A DNA stretch of 64,000 nt from Hyphomicrobiales bacterium (GTDB lineage: Bacteria > Pseudomonadota > Alphaproteobacteria > Rhizobiales > Beijerinckiaceae), in NCBI GenBank assembly GCA_930633525.1, contig CAKNFP010000001.1, forward strand, positions 3,905,501-3,969,500, read 5' to 3'. Shown here one piece after another: positions 9,015 through 17,239 of this stretch (positions are counted from its first letter, which is position 1; every line of letters starts with the position of its first letter). The position numbers and the translations under genes are program-made. The notes beneath the pieces are model-generated. The model had not been told where the DNA came from and made no database searches. It saw only the letters and a program-made list of their open reading frames with translations.

Positions 9015-9060
9015 GCATCGGCTTTGCCCGAAAACCGCGCTCCACTTTTCGGGCCGATGC
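9015..9060. repeat. Palindromic intergenic repeat, family A (copy 1)
   Basis: Nested inverted repeats: outer arms GCATCGGC/GCCGATGC and inner arms CCCGAAAA/TTTTCGGG. The core, read on the minus strand as GAAAAGTGGAGCGCGGTTTTC in part, closely matches the element at 30002-30053. It lies between convergent genes and may also act as a transcription end. Confidence 0.7.
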
Positions 9061-9071
9061 TCCAGAGCCGC

Positions 9072-9725
9072 TCAGCTCTTCTTGCGCAACCGCAGCACCT
9101 TGAAGAAGCCGAGGGGAAAGGCGGGCGTCAGCGACAGCAGCTCGACGTCGCCACGAGCCTTCGCCCAATCCTCGATGCGCCGGGCCTTGAACGCAGAACT
9201 CCAGCCAAGGCGGCTCGCCAGCGGTGCGACCGCTTCCTCGACACGGGCGATCGGGCCGTCGGGCACGCCGAAATGGTTGGCGAGGACGATCTCGCCGCCG
9301 GGCCTGAGCACGCGCAACATCTCGTCGAGCGCCCCCTCCGGCTGCGGCACCAGCGTGATCAGGAATTGCGCGACCACGGCGTCGAAGGTTGCATCCGCGA
9401 AGCCAAGGCGGCAGGCATCCATCACCGCCAGAAGCTTCACATGGCTCCAGTGATTCTTGCGCGCCTTCTCCACCGCGCGCTTGAGCATATGGGCCGACAG
9501 GTCTACACCCGTTATGCGCGCATTGACGGGATAGTCTCCGAGCGAGAGGCCCGTGCCCACGCCGACTTCCAGAATATCACGCCCACAAGCCAGCGCGGCA
9601 TCGACCGCATCGCGCCGCGCAGGCGCGGTAATGCCGTCATAGACAAGATCGTAGACTGGAGCCCAGCGCGCATAGGCTTTGCGCATGAGCGTCATGTCGG
9701 GCTGGGCGTATCGTACCTCTGCCAT
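9072..9725 (-). CDS. pmtA: Phospholipid N-methyltransferase (PmtA-like)
   Basis: This 217-residue class I SAM-dependent methyltransferase has motif I ILEVGVGTGLSL (51-62), an acidic GVDLSAHML motif and LRPGGEIVLANHF. The N-terminal ARWAPVYDLVYD region and overall layout resemble the Rhodobacter-type phosphatidylethanolamine N-methyltransferase that makes phosphatidylcholine at the inner membrane. A different small-molecule methyltransferase is possible. It lies 22 nt downstream of mnmA on the same strand and is probably cotranscribed with it. Confidence 0.72.
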   Translation of the reverse strand: MAEVRYAQPDMTLMRKAYARWAPVYDLVYDGITAPARRDAVDAALACGRDILEVGVGTGLSLGDYPVNARITGVDLSAHMLKRAVEKARKNHWSHVKLLAVMDACRLGFADATFDAVVAQFLITLVPQPEGALDEMLRVLRPGGEIVLANHFGVPDGPIARVEEAVAPLASRLGWSSAFKARRIEDWAKARGDVELLSLTPAFPLGFFKVLRLRKKS

Positions 9726-9747
9726 GCTGGTCGTCTTCCTATCCTCG

Positions 9748-10950
9748 TTATGGCAAGGAACGCGCCGAAGCGGCGTCGGTTCGCATCACCGCCTCTGCCG
9801 GGCGGCCGAGACGCTGGGACAGCGGCCTGGCGGCCGCACGAATGGTACCACCGCCGAGGACGCGGGCATCCGGACCTGCGCTGTCGTAAAGCACGCAAGC
9901 CTGGCCGGGCGCAACGCCCTCCTCGGGATCGAGCAGGGTGACCTCGGCGCCATCGAGCGTGGCGCGCAGCAGAGCAGGCCGAGGTTTACGCGTCGAGCGC
10001 ACGCGCGCCGCAACCTCGTGGACTGCATCGCCGCCGAGAGGCAGATCACCAAGCCAGTTCATTGCATTCAGGCTGATCGTCCGCGTCGCCAGCAATTCTC
10101 GCGGACCGACAACGACCTCGCCCCGCTCAGCATCCAACTTGACCACATAGAGCGGCTCGCCCACGGAAAGGCCAAGTCCACGCCTCTGACCGACGGTGTA
10201 ATGGATGATGCCGTTATGACGCCCGAGAACGCGACCGTTGTGGTCCACGATGTCGCCGGGTGTCACCGCGCCCGGCTTCAGGCGCTCGATCACCTCGGTA
10301 TAGCGGCCACTCGGCACGAAGCAGATATCCTGGCTATCCGGCTTTTCCGCGATCGCCAGTCCAAACTGGTGCGCCAGCTTGCGCACATCCGGCTTGAGCA
10401 TGCCGCCGAGGGGAAAACGCAGGAAGTCGAGCTGCGGCTGCGTGGTGGCATAGAGGAAGTAGCTCTGGTCACGATCGGGATCGGCGGCGCGATAGAGCCC
10501 TCGCCCACCCTGCGGCATCGGCCGGGTCACGACGTAGTGGCCCGTCGCCAGTACGTCGGCGCCGAGATCCCGGGCGGTCTCCAGGAGTTCGGCAAACTTG
10601 ATCGAGCGATTGCACTCGACGCAGGGAATGGGTGTTTCACCCGCGAGATAGCTCTCCGCGAAACGCGCCATGACCTCGTCGCGGAAGCGACTTTCATAAT
10701 CCAGCACGTAGTGGGGAATATCGAGCCGTTCGGCCACGCGCCGCGCATCGTGGATATCCTGGCCAGCGCAGCACGCGCCACGGCGGTGCGTTGCTTCTCC
10801 ATGGTCATAGAGCTGCAGCGTGATGCCAATGACCTCGTAGCCCTGGCTCTTCAGCAGCGCAGCCACCACCGATGAATCCACACCACCCGACATCGCGACC
10901 ACGACGCGCGTGTCAGCAGGGGTCTTCGGCAGATCGAGACTATTCACCAT
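9748..10950 (-). CDS. mnmA: tRNA-specific 2-thiouridylase MnmA
   Basis: This 400-residue enzyme transfers sulfur to U34 of tRNA Lys, Glu and Gln. The PP-loop SGGVDSS is at 21-27. The catalytic cysteines are in [11 protein letters not shown] and [11 protein letters not shown], and the central domain carries [10 protein letters not shown]. Length and motif order are complete for the family. The promoter must lie in the 463-bp gap shared with sciP. Confidence 0.97.
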   Translation of the reverse strand: MVNSLDLPKTPADTRVVVAMSGGVDSSVVAALLKSQGYEVIGITLQLYDHGEATHRRGACCAGQDIHDARRVAERLDIPHYVLDYESRFRDEVMARFAESYLAGETPIPCVECNRSIKFAELLETARDLGADVLATGHYVVTRPMPQGGRGLYRAADPDRDQSYFLYATTQPQLDFLRFPLGGMLKPDVRKLAHQFGLAIAEKPDSQDICFVPSGRYTEVIERLKPGAVTPGDIVDHNGRVLGRHNGIIHYTVGQRRGLGLSVGEPLYVVKLDAERGEVVVGPRELLATRTISLNAMNWLGDLPLGGDAVHEVAARVRSTRKPRPALLRATLDGAEVTLLDPEEGVAPGQACVLYDSAGPDARVLGGGTIRAAARPLSQRLGRPAEAVMRTDAASARSLP

Positions 10951-11286
10951 ATCTTGCCTTCAGCGGCGGCTAGCGGTCGTCAGCTGGGCCGCCTCGCCTC
11001 TGCTTATCACATCTGAACCGATCTTCCACAACGGCCTGCTGTCTGCCGCCGTCATCCGGTTGGTGCTGCCACAGATACGAAGACGACTTCGGTTCCAGCC
11101 AACGGCCCACACACCCTGCATCCGGTTCTATAAGCACCATCGATCCCGCTTTCCAGACCCGGGCGCGCATTTGCGTCCTTTTCGCCCCGACCGCGCAGGA
11201 TGGGAACGCGCCATGTTCGATACCGGCAGGCAGGCGCGGCCGCCAGCGCGCGACTTTGGCATCCAGAGAAATCGGCGCAATGATTT

Positions 11287-11291
11287 GAATC
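11287..11291. promoter_or_regulatory. GANTC (CcrM) methylation site upstream of sciP
   Basis: GAATC lies 123 bp upstream of the sciP start. CcrM methylation of GANTC sites links promoter activity to replication in alphaproteobacteria, usually with GcrA. One site can occur by chance. Confidence 0.4.
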
Positions 11292-11342
11292 AATGGCCCT
11301 CCCGCCGAAATCCCGCCGCAAGTTCCGGAAATAATTGCGCCT

Positions 11343-11357
11343 TTAGTCAAATCTTAA
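11343..11357. promoter_or_regulatory. Candidate CtrA box upstream of sciP
   Basis: TTAG-N7-TTAA matches the CtrA consensus TTAA-N7-TTAA at 7 of 8 positions with exact spacing. It ends 56 bp before the sciP start codon. In Caulobacter CtrA activates sciP, which fits. Confidence 0.6.
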
Positions 11358-11413
11358 GCGCAGCACTCTAGTGTTGGGGATAACAAGGGTTAGTCGATTA
11401 GTGTGAGCGTATC

Positions 11414-11689
11414 ATGACCGAACCCCACCGCCCGAGGGTGAAGTACGTCATCGGGCCTGATGGCAGTCCTCTGACGATTGCGGATCTGCCGCCCTCGAAT
11501 ACCAAGCGATGGGTCATCCGTCGCAAAGCAGAAGTCGTCGCGGCTGTGCGAGGTGGACTCCTCAGTCTTGATGAGGCGTGCCAACGCTACACATTGACCG
11601 TCGAGGAGTTCCTCGGCTGGCAGGAATCTATCGATCGCCATGGCTTGGCCGGTTTACGGACCACGCGCATTCAGCACTATCGTCAATAG
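11414..11689 (+). CDS. sciP: CtrA inhibitor SciP (DUF1153 protein)
   Basis: This 91-residue protein matches the DUF1153/SciP family: VKYVIGPDGSPLTIADLPP, then RWVIRRKAEVVAAVRGGLLS and a trihelical DNA-binding core ending TVEEFLGWQ. In Caulobacter SciP binds CtrA at CtrA-dependent promoters and blocks RNA polymerase recruitment in G1 cells. The gene is monocistronic, with its own CtrA-type box and GANTC site upstream. Family membership is clear from the whole-length match. Confidence 0.93.
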   Translation: MTEPHRPRVKYVIGPDGSPLTIADLPPSNTKRWVIRRKAEVVAAVRGGLLSLDEACQRYTLTVEEFLGWQESIDRHGLAGLRTTRIQHYRQ

Positions 11690-11733
11690 CGCCACGCGTT
11701 TAGAGAACGCGGAGAGCGGCGAACCACCTAAGC

Positions 11734-11738
11734 GATTC
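11734..11738. promoter_or_regulatory. GANTC site between sciP and the Fis-like gene
   Basis: GATTC lies about 150 bp upstream of the CtrA-type box that precedes the Fis-like gene. It may be a CcrM site; chance occurrence is possible. Confidence 0.3.
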
Positions 11739-11887
11739 GCACAACCATAACTACCGGATGGCTCGCTGCGTCGCAAGGAACTTACCGAGCGCAACTCATG
11801 AAAATCCCCGACCACGTGGCATTGTGGTGTCGCGCGGTCGGCGCCGTTCTGGCGTCCATAAGCGACGGTCCATCCACGAGGTGGCTG

Positions 11888-11902
11888 TTAACCAAACCCT
11901 AA
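11888..11902. promoter_or_regulatory. Candidate CtrA box upstream of the Fis-like gene
   Basis: TTAA-N7-CTAA, continuing as CTAACCAT, matches the CtrA consensus at 7 of 8 positions with exact spacing and contains the TAACCAT tail common in CtrA sites. It ends 52 bp before the start of the Fis-like gene. Confidence 0.6.
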
Positions 11903-11954
11903 CCATGCCCCGCCGATTATTATCGCCCGATGTGAAGTCGAGCGTGATGGGAGT

Positions 11955-12257
11955 ATGTCGGTGCCAGTGGCGTCAGTAGGGTCATCATGGGCTACGGTCG
12001 CGAGCCACGGCCAAGTGAGCGGAACGGCTTCCAAACTGGCGCTATCCGGCCAGCAGGAGGACCATCCCTTCGTCGGGGCCACCGTCGCCGAGGTCGAGCA
12101 AGGGCTCATTCTTGCCACGCTGGACCATTGCGAGGGCAACCGCACCTCGGCCGCCAGGATCCTCGGCATTTCGCTGCGAAGCCTGCACAATAAGCTGACA
12201 AGCTATAACGCCGCCGGAATGAGCATTCCCGCGCCCCGACCCCGCACGCGCTGCTGA
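11955..12257 (+). CDS. Stand-alone Fis-type HTH protein, FlbD C-terminus-like
   Basis: This 100-residue protein has a low-complexity N-terminal 45 residues, then a Fis-type domain: VEQGLILATLDHCEGNRTSAARILGISLRSLHNKL. By eye this is closest to the C-terminal DNA-binding domain of FlbD, the NtrC-class flagellar regulator, including the IPAP tail. The receiver and AAA+ sigma-54 domains of FlbD are absent. ATG 11955 has GGAG only 1 nt away; GTG 11961 would have better spacing. A CtrA-type box precedes it. A role as a DNA-binding accessory in the CtrA/SciP network is inference. Confidence 0.75.
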   Translation: MSVPVASVGSSWATVASHGQVSGTASKLALSGQQEDHPFVGATVAEVEQGLILATLDHCEGNRTSAARILGISLRSLHNKLTSYNAAGMSIPAPRPRTRC

Positions 12258-12268
12258 GCGCCTTCGGG

Positions 12269-13108
12269 TTACCGCTTGCGCAGCCACAGGCTGGTTTCAT
12301 GGGAGCCGGGCTGCAGCGGCAGCCGCGCGAGTACGGTCTCTCTGACGCAGGCTGCCATCCGCGTGGCCACATAATGGCTCGCGAATAGCATCTCGTAGCC
12401 CCCACCCTGCATCAGGGCTCCCACCAGGAGCTGCTCATTGTAGCCGCGCCAGTCCCATTCCGCCGGATAGGCGTCCGGCAGGAATACGTCGTGGATATGC
12501 ACGACGACGCCCGGCGCGAGGCGCGGCAGGATATCCAGCAGCAGGCGATCGACGTCGCCCCCCGGCATCGCCACGTGGCTCGAGTCGATGAAGAGAATGT
12601 CGCCTGCCGCGAGGCCGGTGATCAGTTCCGGATCGATCTCCTCCACGACCTTCGCGTGATGGGTGATCGGCAAGGCCTTGATGCTCGCGCGTGGCGCGGG
12701 ATCGATGGCGGTGATCCGTGTCGGCAGACCACCGTCACTGACCGCGCGCGCCAGAAAGCGCGTCGAATGGCCGGAGCCGATCTCGACGATCCGGTTCGGT
12801 CGGAGACTGCGGACGAGGGTGTAGGCGGCGGCACCATCCAGGCGTGGAAACCACATCTGCCGCCAGCGCAAGCCCTCGCCTTCGACGGAAATGGCGGAAA
12901 GGGCCGCGGCATGCCGCTCGATCTCGCGCAGCAGTGCCTCGAATTGTCCCGTTGCCGCTGTGAAAAGAGGCTCGAGCGCCGCATAGCTCTCCCTGCGCGC
13001 CGGCCGTGCATAGCGATAGGGAATGAAGTACCCGCTGCGAGCCAGCCCTGAGAGGGTCAGCAATCCAAGCCAGGTTCGCCTTAATCGTCGCCCGCCCACC
13101 GTGATCAA
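12269..13108 (-). CDS. Class I SAM-dependent methyltransferase (Methyltransf_24-like)
   Basis: This 279-residue protein has motif I NRIVEIGSGHSTRFLARAV, an acidic ITAIDPAP strand and DILFIDSSHVAMPGGDVDRLL, typical of the class that includes many glycan- and natural-product methyltransferases. The N-terminus has a short hydrophobic segment. The best start is a TTG at 13108 directly abutting the upstream gene stop, or a GTG at 13099. It is cotranscribed with the flippase-like membrane protein upstream, which hints at a cell-envelope substrate, but the substrate is unknown. Confidence 0.75.
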   Translation of the reverse strand: MITVGGRRLRRTWLGLLTLSGLARSGYFIPYRYARPARRESYAALEPLFTAATGQFEALLREIERHAAALSAISVEGEGLRWRQMWFPRLDGAAAYTLVRSLRPNRIVEIGSGHSTRFLARAVSDGGLPTRITAIDPAPRASIKALPITHHAKVVEEIDPELITGLAAGDILFIDSSHVAMPGGDVDRLLLDILPRLAPGVVVHIHDVFLPDAYPAEWDWRGYNEQLLVGALMQGGGYEMLFASHYVATRMAACVRETVLARLPLQPGSHETSLWLRKR

Positions 13109-14074
13109 TCAGGCTCTGTCGACGGGACTGCGCGCCAAGCGATCCTGCATGGTCTTCGCCAGTCGCGACCGCTCGAAGAGAATGACCACAACCGTCGAGA
13201 ACGCGAGTGGAATGAGCAGATAGAGCAGACGGAACACGAGAAGGGCCGCCAGCACGTCTGTCTGGTTCATCTCGGGCATCGCGCTGATGAAAACGAACTC
13301 GAGCACGCCAAGTCCGCCGGGCGCGTGTGAGATGAGAGCCGCCGAGAACGAGACGAGGAAAACGCCGAGCACAATGAAGAAGCCGGGGTTACCCGCCTCC
13401 GGCAGGGCGAAATAGATGATGCCCGCCGCGCCGATCAGCTCGAGCGGGGCCGCGAACAACTGGCGTATCGTGATCTTCAGGCGCGGGTAGTAGATGGAGA
13501 ACTGACCGATCTTGACCGGCTTGAACTCCTTCCATGATCCGAGCACATAAAGCGCCACCAGCACGAGCATGCCGATGCCGATCAGCCGCGCCGTCCAGAT
13601 CGGCACATCGAACAGCCGCAGCACGACCTCCGGCTCGCCCACGAGCACGAGCCCACCGAGCAGGACGGTGCCGAGCGCAAAGGTGAAGGAGCAGAGGGCG
13701 ACAAGCACGCCGATCTCGGCCACCGACAGTCCCATCGTGCCATAGGCGCGGAACCGCACCATGGCGCCGGAAAGGACCGAGGCACCGATATTGTGCGAGA
13801 GGGCATAGGTGGTGAAGGAAACCAGGGAGATCACAAACCACGAGAGCTTGCGGCCGAGGTGCAACAGGGCGATTCGATCATACCAGGCGAGCGCGCCATA
13901 AGCCAAAATCGTGGCTGCCACTGCGAGAACCCAGCGGTGAAAGGGAATGGCTGCCAGGCTCGCCACGACCTCACTCGCCGAGATGTCTTTCAACTCCCGG
14001 TAGAGAAGCCAAAACGAAAACACAACCGCAAGCAGGCCTATCGCAGGCCAAACATACTCAAGCGTCTTCTTCAT
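13109..14074 (-). CDS. LPG-synthase/UPF0104-type flippase-like membrane protein
   Basis: This 321-residue protein has about eight hydrophobic helices and the family elements TTYALSHNIGASVLSGAMVRFRAY and ISHAPGGLGVLEFVF. These belong to the lysylphosphatidylglycerol synthase transmembrane region (MprF N-terminal domain, UPF0104). The aminoacyl-transfer domain of MprF is missing, as in many stand-alone members thought to move lipids or lipid-linked sugars across the inner membrane. It sits immediately upstream of the methyltransferase gene. Confidence 0.88.
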   Translation of the reverse strand: MKKTLEYVWPAIGLLAVVFSFWLLYRELKDISASEVVASLAAIPFHRWVLAVAATILAYGALAWYDRIALLHLGRKLSWFVISLVSFTTYALSHNIGASVLSGAMVRFRAYGTMGLSVAEIGVLVALCSFTFALGTVLLGGLVLVGEPEVVLRLFDVPIWTARLIGIGMLVLVALYVLGSWKEFKPVKIGQFSIYYPRLKITIRQLFAAPLELIGAAGIIYFALPEAGNPGFFIVLGVFLVSFSAALISHAPGGLGVLEFVFISAMPEMNQTDVLAALLVFRLLYLLIPLAFSTVVVILFERSRLAKTMQDRLARSPVDRA

Positions 14075-14382
14075 GGACCTACGATGCCAGCTCTCTGTCC
14101 CCTGTCCGGTGCTGACATGTCATCTCATGCCCAACGCCGTATGTTTCCTGGCATCTGTGCCCGAGCCGATCCTCACCCGCAAGCTGTTCTTACGTCGCGG
14201 CCTTCAAAAAAACCGTCAAACTAGACATGATGCGTCCCATAGGGACCATTCACGACGCGGAGATAGGTCATGAAGGCCGTCCAGCCACCGCAGCATGGGC
14301 CAAATGCGGGCCTAAAATGCGGCGACAAAGCCGCAGTCGGGACACCGGCAGCTTGCGGCAACCGGCGCCAAAATATCACAGG
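14075..14382. other. Intergenic region, no clear gene
   Basis: This gap holds the promoter of the flippase-like gene and the 3' side of the fliJ-like gene. A 50-codon plus-strand frame from an ATG near 14269 has a GGAG upstream but runs antisense into fliJ and looks unremarkable. No repeat or terminator is evident. Confidence 0.4.
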
Positions 14383-14799
14383 TCAGAAGCTGGCGGTCGA
14401 GTTCGCCGAGAACGCTTTCGCTTCAAAGACCGCTTGATCGCGCGGTGCTTCTGCAGTGCGAAACCGAACCTGCTCGCGGTCCTCCAGCTGCTCCGCCTTG
14501 GTGAGATCAGCCGATGCTGCATCCATATCGGACTTTGCCTCGCTGAGCTGCTCCTGCAACTCGTCCGCGGAACGGCGAAGATTATCACGACGCTGGGCCG
14601 CCGCCTTCGCATAGGTCGGGTAGGCAAAGTGATTCTGGTCGTTGATACCCGCGCGGCTTTCCTCGCTTGCGATTTCTCGCTCGAGATCGGACGCGACGCG
14701 CGTGAATTCGGCGATCATCATCTCGATCTGCATGACGCGCCGACGTTTTTCATCGACTTGGAAGCGCTTGAGGCGCACCAGGCTTTCCCGCGGTTTCAT
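14383..14799 (-). CDS. fliJ: FliJ-like coiled-coil protein
   Basis: This 138-residue, almost wholly helical protein begins MKPRESLVRLKRFQVDEKRRR and continues as a long charged coiled coil. This is the form of FliJ annotated next to ctrA in many Hyphomicrobiales. FliJ acts in the cytosol as an export-gate/ATPase (FliI) stalk protein. The start at 14799 has AAGGAG 9 nt upstream. No fliI or other flagellar gene is in the window, so the protein is isolated here. Confidence 0.72.
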   Translation of the reverse strand: MKPRESLVRLKRFQVDEKRRRVMQIEMMIAEFTRVASDLEREIASEESRAGINDQNHFAYPTYAKAAAQRRDNLRRSADELQEQLSEAKSDMDAASADLTKAEQLEDREQVRFRTAEAPRDQAVFEAKAFSANSTASF

Positions 14800-15231
14800 T
14801 CCGAAAGACTCCTTGAACACGCATACTGTGCACCCGCGATGCGCCTGAGCCCACCACAGAATGGCCATCATCAGCATTACTCAAGGAAGTTGATCGAATG
14901 TTACCTTTGCTGGCCGGCGCGAGCATTCCTTGCCGCCAAGACCCTGACATCAAGACATAATCGCCGTCACCCCGCGGATGAAAGGCCCTCTCCGCCTACG
15001 AATGCCCCCCGGGCGTTGTAGGAGAGGCACACCTTCGCGCAAGCGTGTTGGCTCGTCTTCCATCGGCAGGGGGCTAGAGGCTATGGTCCTCGTCGGTCCC
15101 TTAATTTTTTCAGCCTCGATTAGCCCGTGTTCATATTTGTTGCCCCGTCGTCAACCTTTCATTTACCTGCATCGTTAAGAGTATTGTCAGCGTTCGAGAT
15201 GCTGCGAAGCGGTGCGATGAACGAACCGCTT

Positions 15232-15236
15232 GAGTC
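15232..15236. promoter_or_regulatory. GANTC site in the ctrA upstream region (distal)
   Basis: GAGTC lies 264 bp upstream of ctrA. In Caulobacter the methylation state of a GANTC in the ctrA P1 promoter times its transcription; this is a candidate equivalent. Confidence 0.45.
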
Positions 15237-15387
15237 ACTTAATCCAATTTCTTCAACCATGGCGCGAACCGGATGCAAGCCCAAAACGAGCTCAACATCA
15301 ACGTTCTGCGTTGGTTAATGGAAGTTTCGGCTGATGGTGCTTGCGCGATGGAATTAGGTTTTGTTATCCATTTACGAGTAGCGTCGC

Positions 15388-15392
15388 GAGTC
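15388..15392. promoter_or_regulatory. GANTC site in the ctrA upstream region (proximal)
   Basis: GAGTC lies 108 bp upstream of ctrA, within promoter range. Confidence 0.45.
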
Positions 15393-15499
15393 GGATTAAA
15401 GTGGGAGATTGGGCGTGCACTCCGCCCTGTTCCGGGAGCTGCGTTAACGCATCGGGACTTGGCCGGTGAGGCCGGTGGAGCGAGGTTGGGGATCTGACA

Positions 15500-16201
15500 A
15501 TGCGCGTACTGCTTATCGAAGATGACAGCGCCACGGCGCAGAGCATCGAGTTGATGCTCAAGTCTGAGAATTTTAACGTCTACACGACCGATCTCGGCGA
15601 AGAAGGCGTCGATCTCGGCAAGCTGTATGACTATGATATCATCCTTCTGGATCTCAATTTGCCCGATATGTCGGGCTATGAGGTTCTGCGCAGTTTGCGT
15701 GTGGCGAAGGTCAAGACGCCTATCCTCATCCTATCCGGTCTTGCCGGCATTGAGGACAAGGTGAAAGGTCTCGGCTTCGGCGCCGACGACTATCTGACCA
15801 AGCCCTTCCATAAGGACGAACTCGTTGCGCGTATCCACGCGATCGTCCGGCGTTCGAAGGGCCATGCCCAGTCGGTCATCAATACCGGCGATCTGGTGGT
15901 CAATCTGGACACCAAGACGGTCGAGGTCGGTCAGAACCGTGTGCACCTGACCGGCAAAGAGTACCAGATGCTGGAGCTGCTCAGCCTCCGCAAGGGGACC
16001 ACGCTTACCAAGGAGATGTTCCTCAATCATCTCTACGGCGGCATGGACGAGCCGGAGCTCAAGATTATCGACGTGTTCATTTGCAAGCTCCGCAAGAAGC
16101 TGGCGAATGCATCGAGCGGTAAGAACTACATCGAGACTGTCTGGGGACGCGGCTATGTGTTGCGCGAGCCCAATGAAGTCGAGGAGCGTCTCGCGGTCTG
16201 A
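15500..16201 (+). CDS. ctrA: Cell-cycle master response regulator CtrA
   Basis: This 233-residue OmpR-family regulator has acidic pocket Glu7-Asp8-Asp9, phosphoacceptor Asp51 in LLDLNLPD, and KPF. Its C-terminal winged helix is near-invariant in the class ([36 protein letters not shown] in segments). CtrA controls replication, division, motility and envelope genes; it is phosphorylated via ChpT, also in this window (21931-22575). The C-terminus ends -EERLAV, not the -AA degron known from Caulobacter. The gene is monocistronic, with a terminator at 16365-16388. Confidence 0.98.
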   Translation: MRVLLIEDDSATAQSIELMLKSENFNVYTTDLGEEGVDLGKLYDYDIILLDLNLPDMSGYEVLRSLRVAKVKTPILILSGLAGIEDKVKGLGFGADDYLTKPFHKDELVARIHAIVRRSKGHAQSVINTGDLVVNLDTKTVEVGQNRVHLTGKEYQMLELLSLRKGTTLTKEMFLNHLYGGMDEPELKIIDVFICKLRKKLANASSGKNYIETVWGRGYVLREPNEVEERLAV

Positions 16202-16364
16202 TCAAGGTGATCTAGTCGGCCCGATCCTCCTCGGTATCCAAGCTCCATATTCCTCAGCAAACGCGAATCGGCGATAAGCTTCCAGAAGCCTGGAGAAGCT
16301 GGCTCGCTGCCTTGAGCGTTATTATACGCAATCAAGAACTTGTATGCGTTCTATCTCATCTTCG

Positions 16365-16388
16365 GCCCCGCCTCCGGCGGGGCTTTTT
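16365..16388 (+). terminator. Rho-independent terminator downstream of ctrA
   Basis: An 8-bp GC stem (GCCCCGCC/GGCGGGGC) with a 3-nt loop is followed by five T residues on the + strand. It lies about 165 nt after the ctrA stop, leaving a long 3' UTR, and also separates ctrA from the convergent che operon. Confidence 0.88.
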
Positions 16389-16414
16389 GTTGCGAGCCGC
16401 CCTGATCTCAACGA

Positions 16415-17239
16415 TCAGGCATGACGGCAGCCCGCGCGGCGATAGATCCCTTTGAGCCCCGCATCGGCAACGACAACCTCGGTCAAGCCCACCGGTGTCT
16501 CCACCCCGCCAAGGACCAGCTTGCCATCATTGGCGAGTTGCGCGACTACGCGCTCGAGCACATCGCGTTTGGTCCGATCATCGAAATACATCAGTACGTT
16601 GCGGCAAAGAATGAGATCGAACGTGCCAAGCCCGCTTAAATCATCCAGCAGATTGACGCGGGTAAAGCGCACCATCGCCCTCAAGTCAGCACTGATCTGC
16701 CACAGGTCATCCACCTGGGTGAAATGCTTGAGGAGCATCTGGATAGGCAACCCCCGTTGCACTTCGAAATGCGTGTAGATCCCCTGGCGGCCGCGCTCCA
16801 GTGCGACCTCCGACAAATCCGTGGCGACGATGTCCACCGTCCAGCCGTCAAGGCGCCGCGCCATGACGGTGAGCATCATGGCGATCGAATAGGCCTCCTG
16901 GCCGGTCGACGCGGCCGCCGACCAAATGCGCAGGTGCCTACTGGACGCCCGCGCTTCCATAAGCCGGGGGAGCACCGTGTCATGAACTTGGGCAAAGAGA
17001 GCCTTGTCGCGGAAGAAGAATGTCTCCTGAATGACCATCGCCTCGACGACCGCGGCTTCGATCTCAGGATGAGAACCGCCGCGCAGGATGGCGATGACTT
17101 CGACGGGATCACTCAGGCCATGGCGCCTGCAAACCGCCGGAAGACGGCTCTTGGCCAGATAGTGGCCATTGCTGTTCAAAACCATGCCCGACCGTGCAAG
17201 CAGGAAGGCACTGAGAAACTGGTAATCGGCTTCAGTCAT
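16415..17239 (-). CDS. cheR: CheR-type protein-glutamate methyltransferase
   Basis: This 274-residue protein has the CheR N-terminal helical domain (FLARSGMVLNSNGHYLAKSRL), then a SAM-binding domain with IWSAAASTGQEAYSIAM, IVATDLSEVALERGRQGIY and FDLILCRNVLMYFDD. It methylates glutamates on chemoreceptors. The start overlaps the cheB stop by 8 nt. No chemoreceptor gene is present in the window, so its targets lie elsewhere. Confidence 0.93.
   Translation of the reverse strand: MTEADYQFLSAFLLARSGMVLNSNGHYLAKSRLPAVCRRHGLSDPVEVIAILRGGSHPEIEAAVVEAMVIQETFFFRDKALFAQVHDTVLPRLMEARASSRHLRIWSAAASTGQEAYSIAMMLTVMARRLDGWTVDIVATDLSEVALERGRQGIYTHFEVQRGLPIQMLLKHFTQVDDLWQISADLRAMVRFTRVNLLDDLSGLGTFDLILCRNVLMYFDDRTKRDVLERVVAQLANDGKLVLGGVETPVGLTEVVVADAGLKGIYRRAGCRHA

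Larger units (their letters stand above)
10951..11413. other. Divergent intergenic region between mnmA and sciP
   Basis: No gene is convincing here. The mnmA-proximal 300 bases show no structure I can name. The sciP-proximal part holds a GAATC (GANTC) site at 11287-11291 and a CtrA-type half-site pair at 11343-11357. Confidence 0.5.
14800..15499. other. 700-bp divergent regulatory region upstream of ctrA
   Basis: There is no credible gene here. The ctrA-proximal half is AT-richer than the surroundings and contains two GANTC sites (15232-15236, 15388-15392), a weak TCAA-N7-TTTA match at 15151-15165 and several isolated TTAA motifs. Its length and content fit a multi-promoter ctrA control region. 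Confidence 0.5.

Noticed and set aside
11758..11979. A 73-codon frame between sciP and the Fis-like gene
   Set aside because: It spans the CtrA-type box and overlaps the Fis-like start; Arg-rich composition and no homologue recognised.
14269..14433. Small plus-strand frame between the flippase-like gene and fliJ
   Set aside because: It has a GGAG upstream but runs antisense into fliJ, and its sequence shows no domain or signal.
15151..15165. TCAA-N7-TTTA as a CtrA box upstream of ctrA
   Set aside because: Only 6 of 8 positions match and the region is AT-rich, so chance is likely. Not listed as a separate site.
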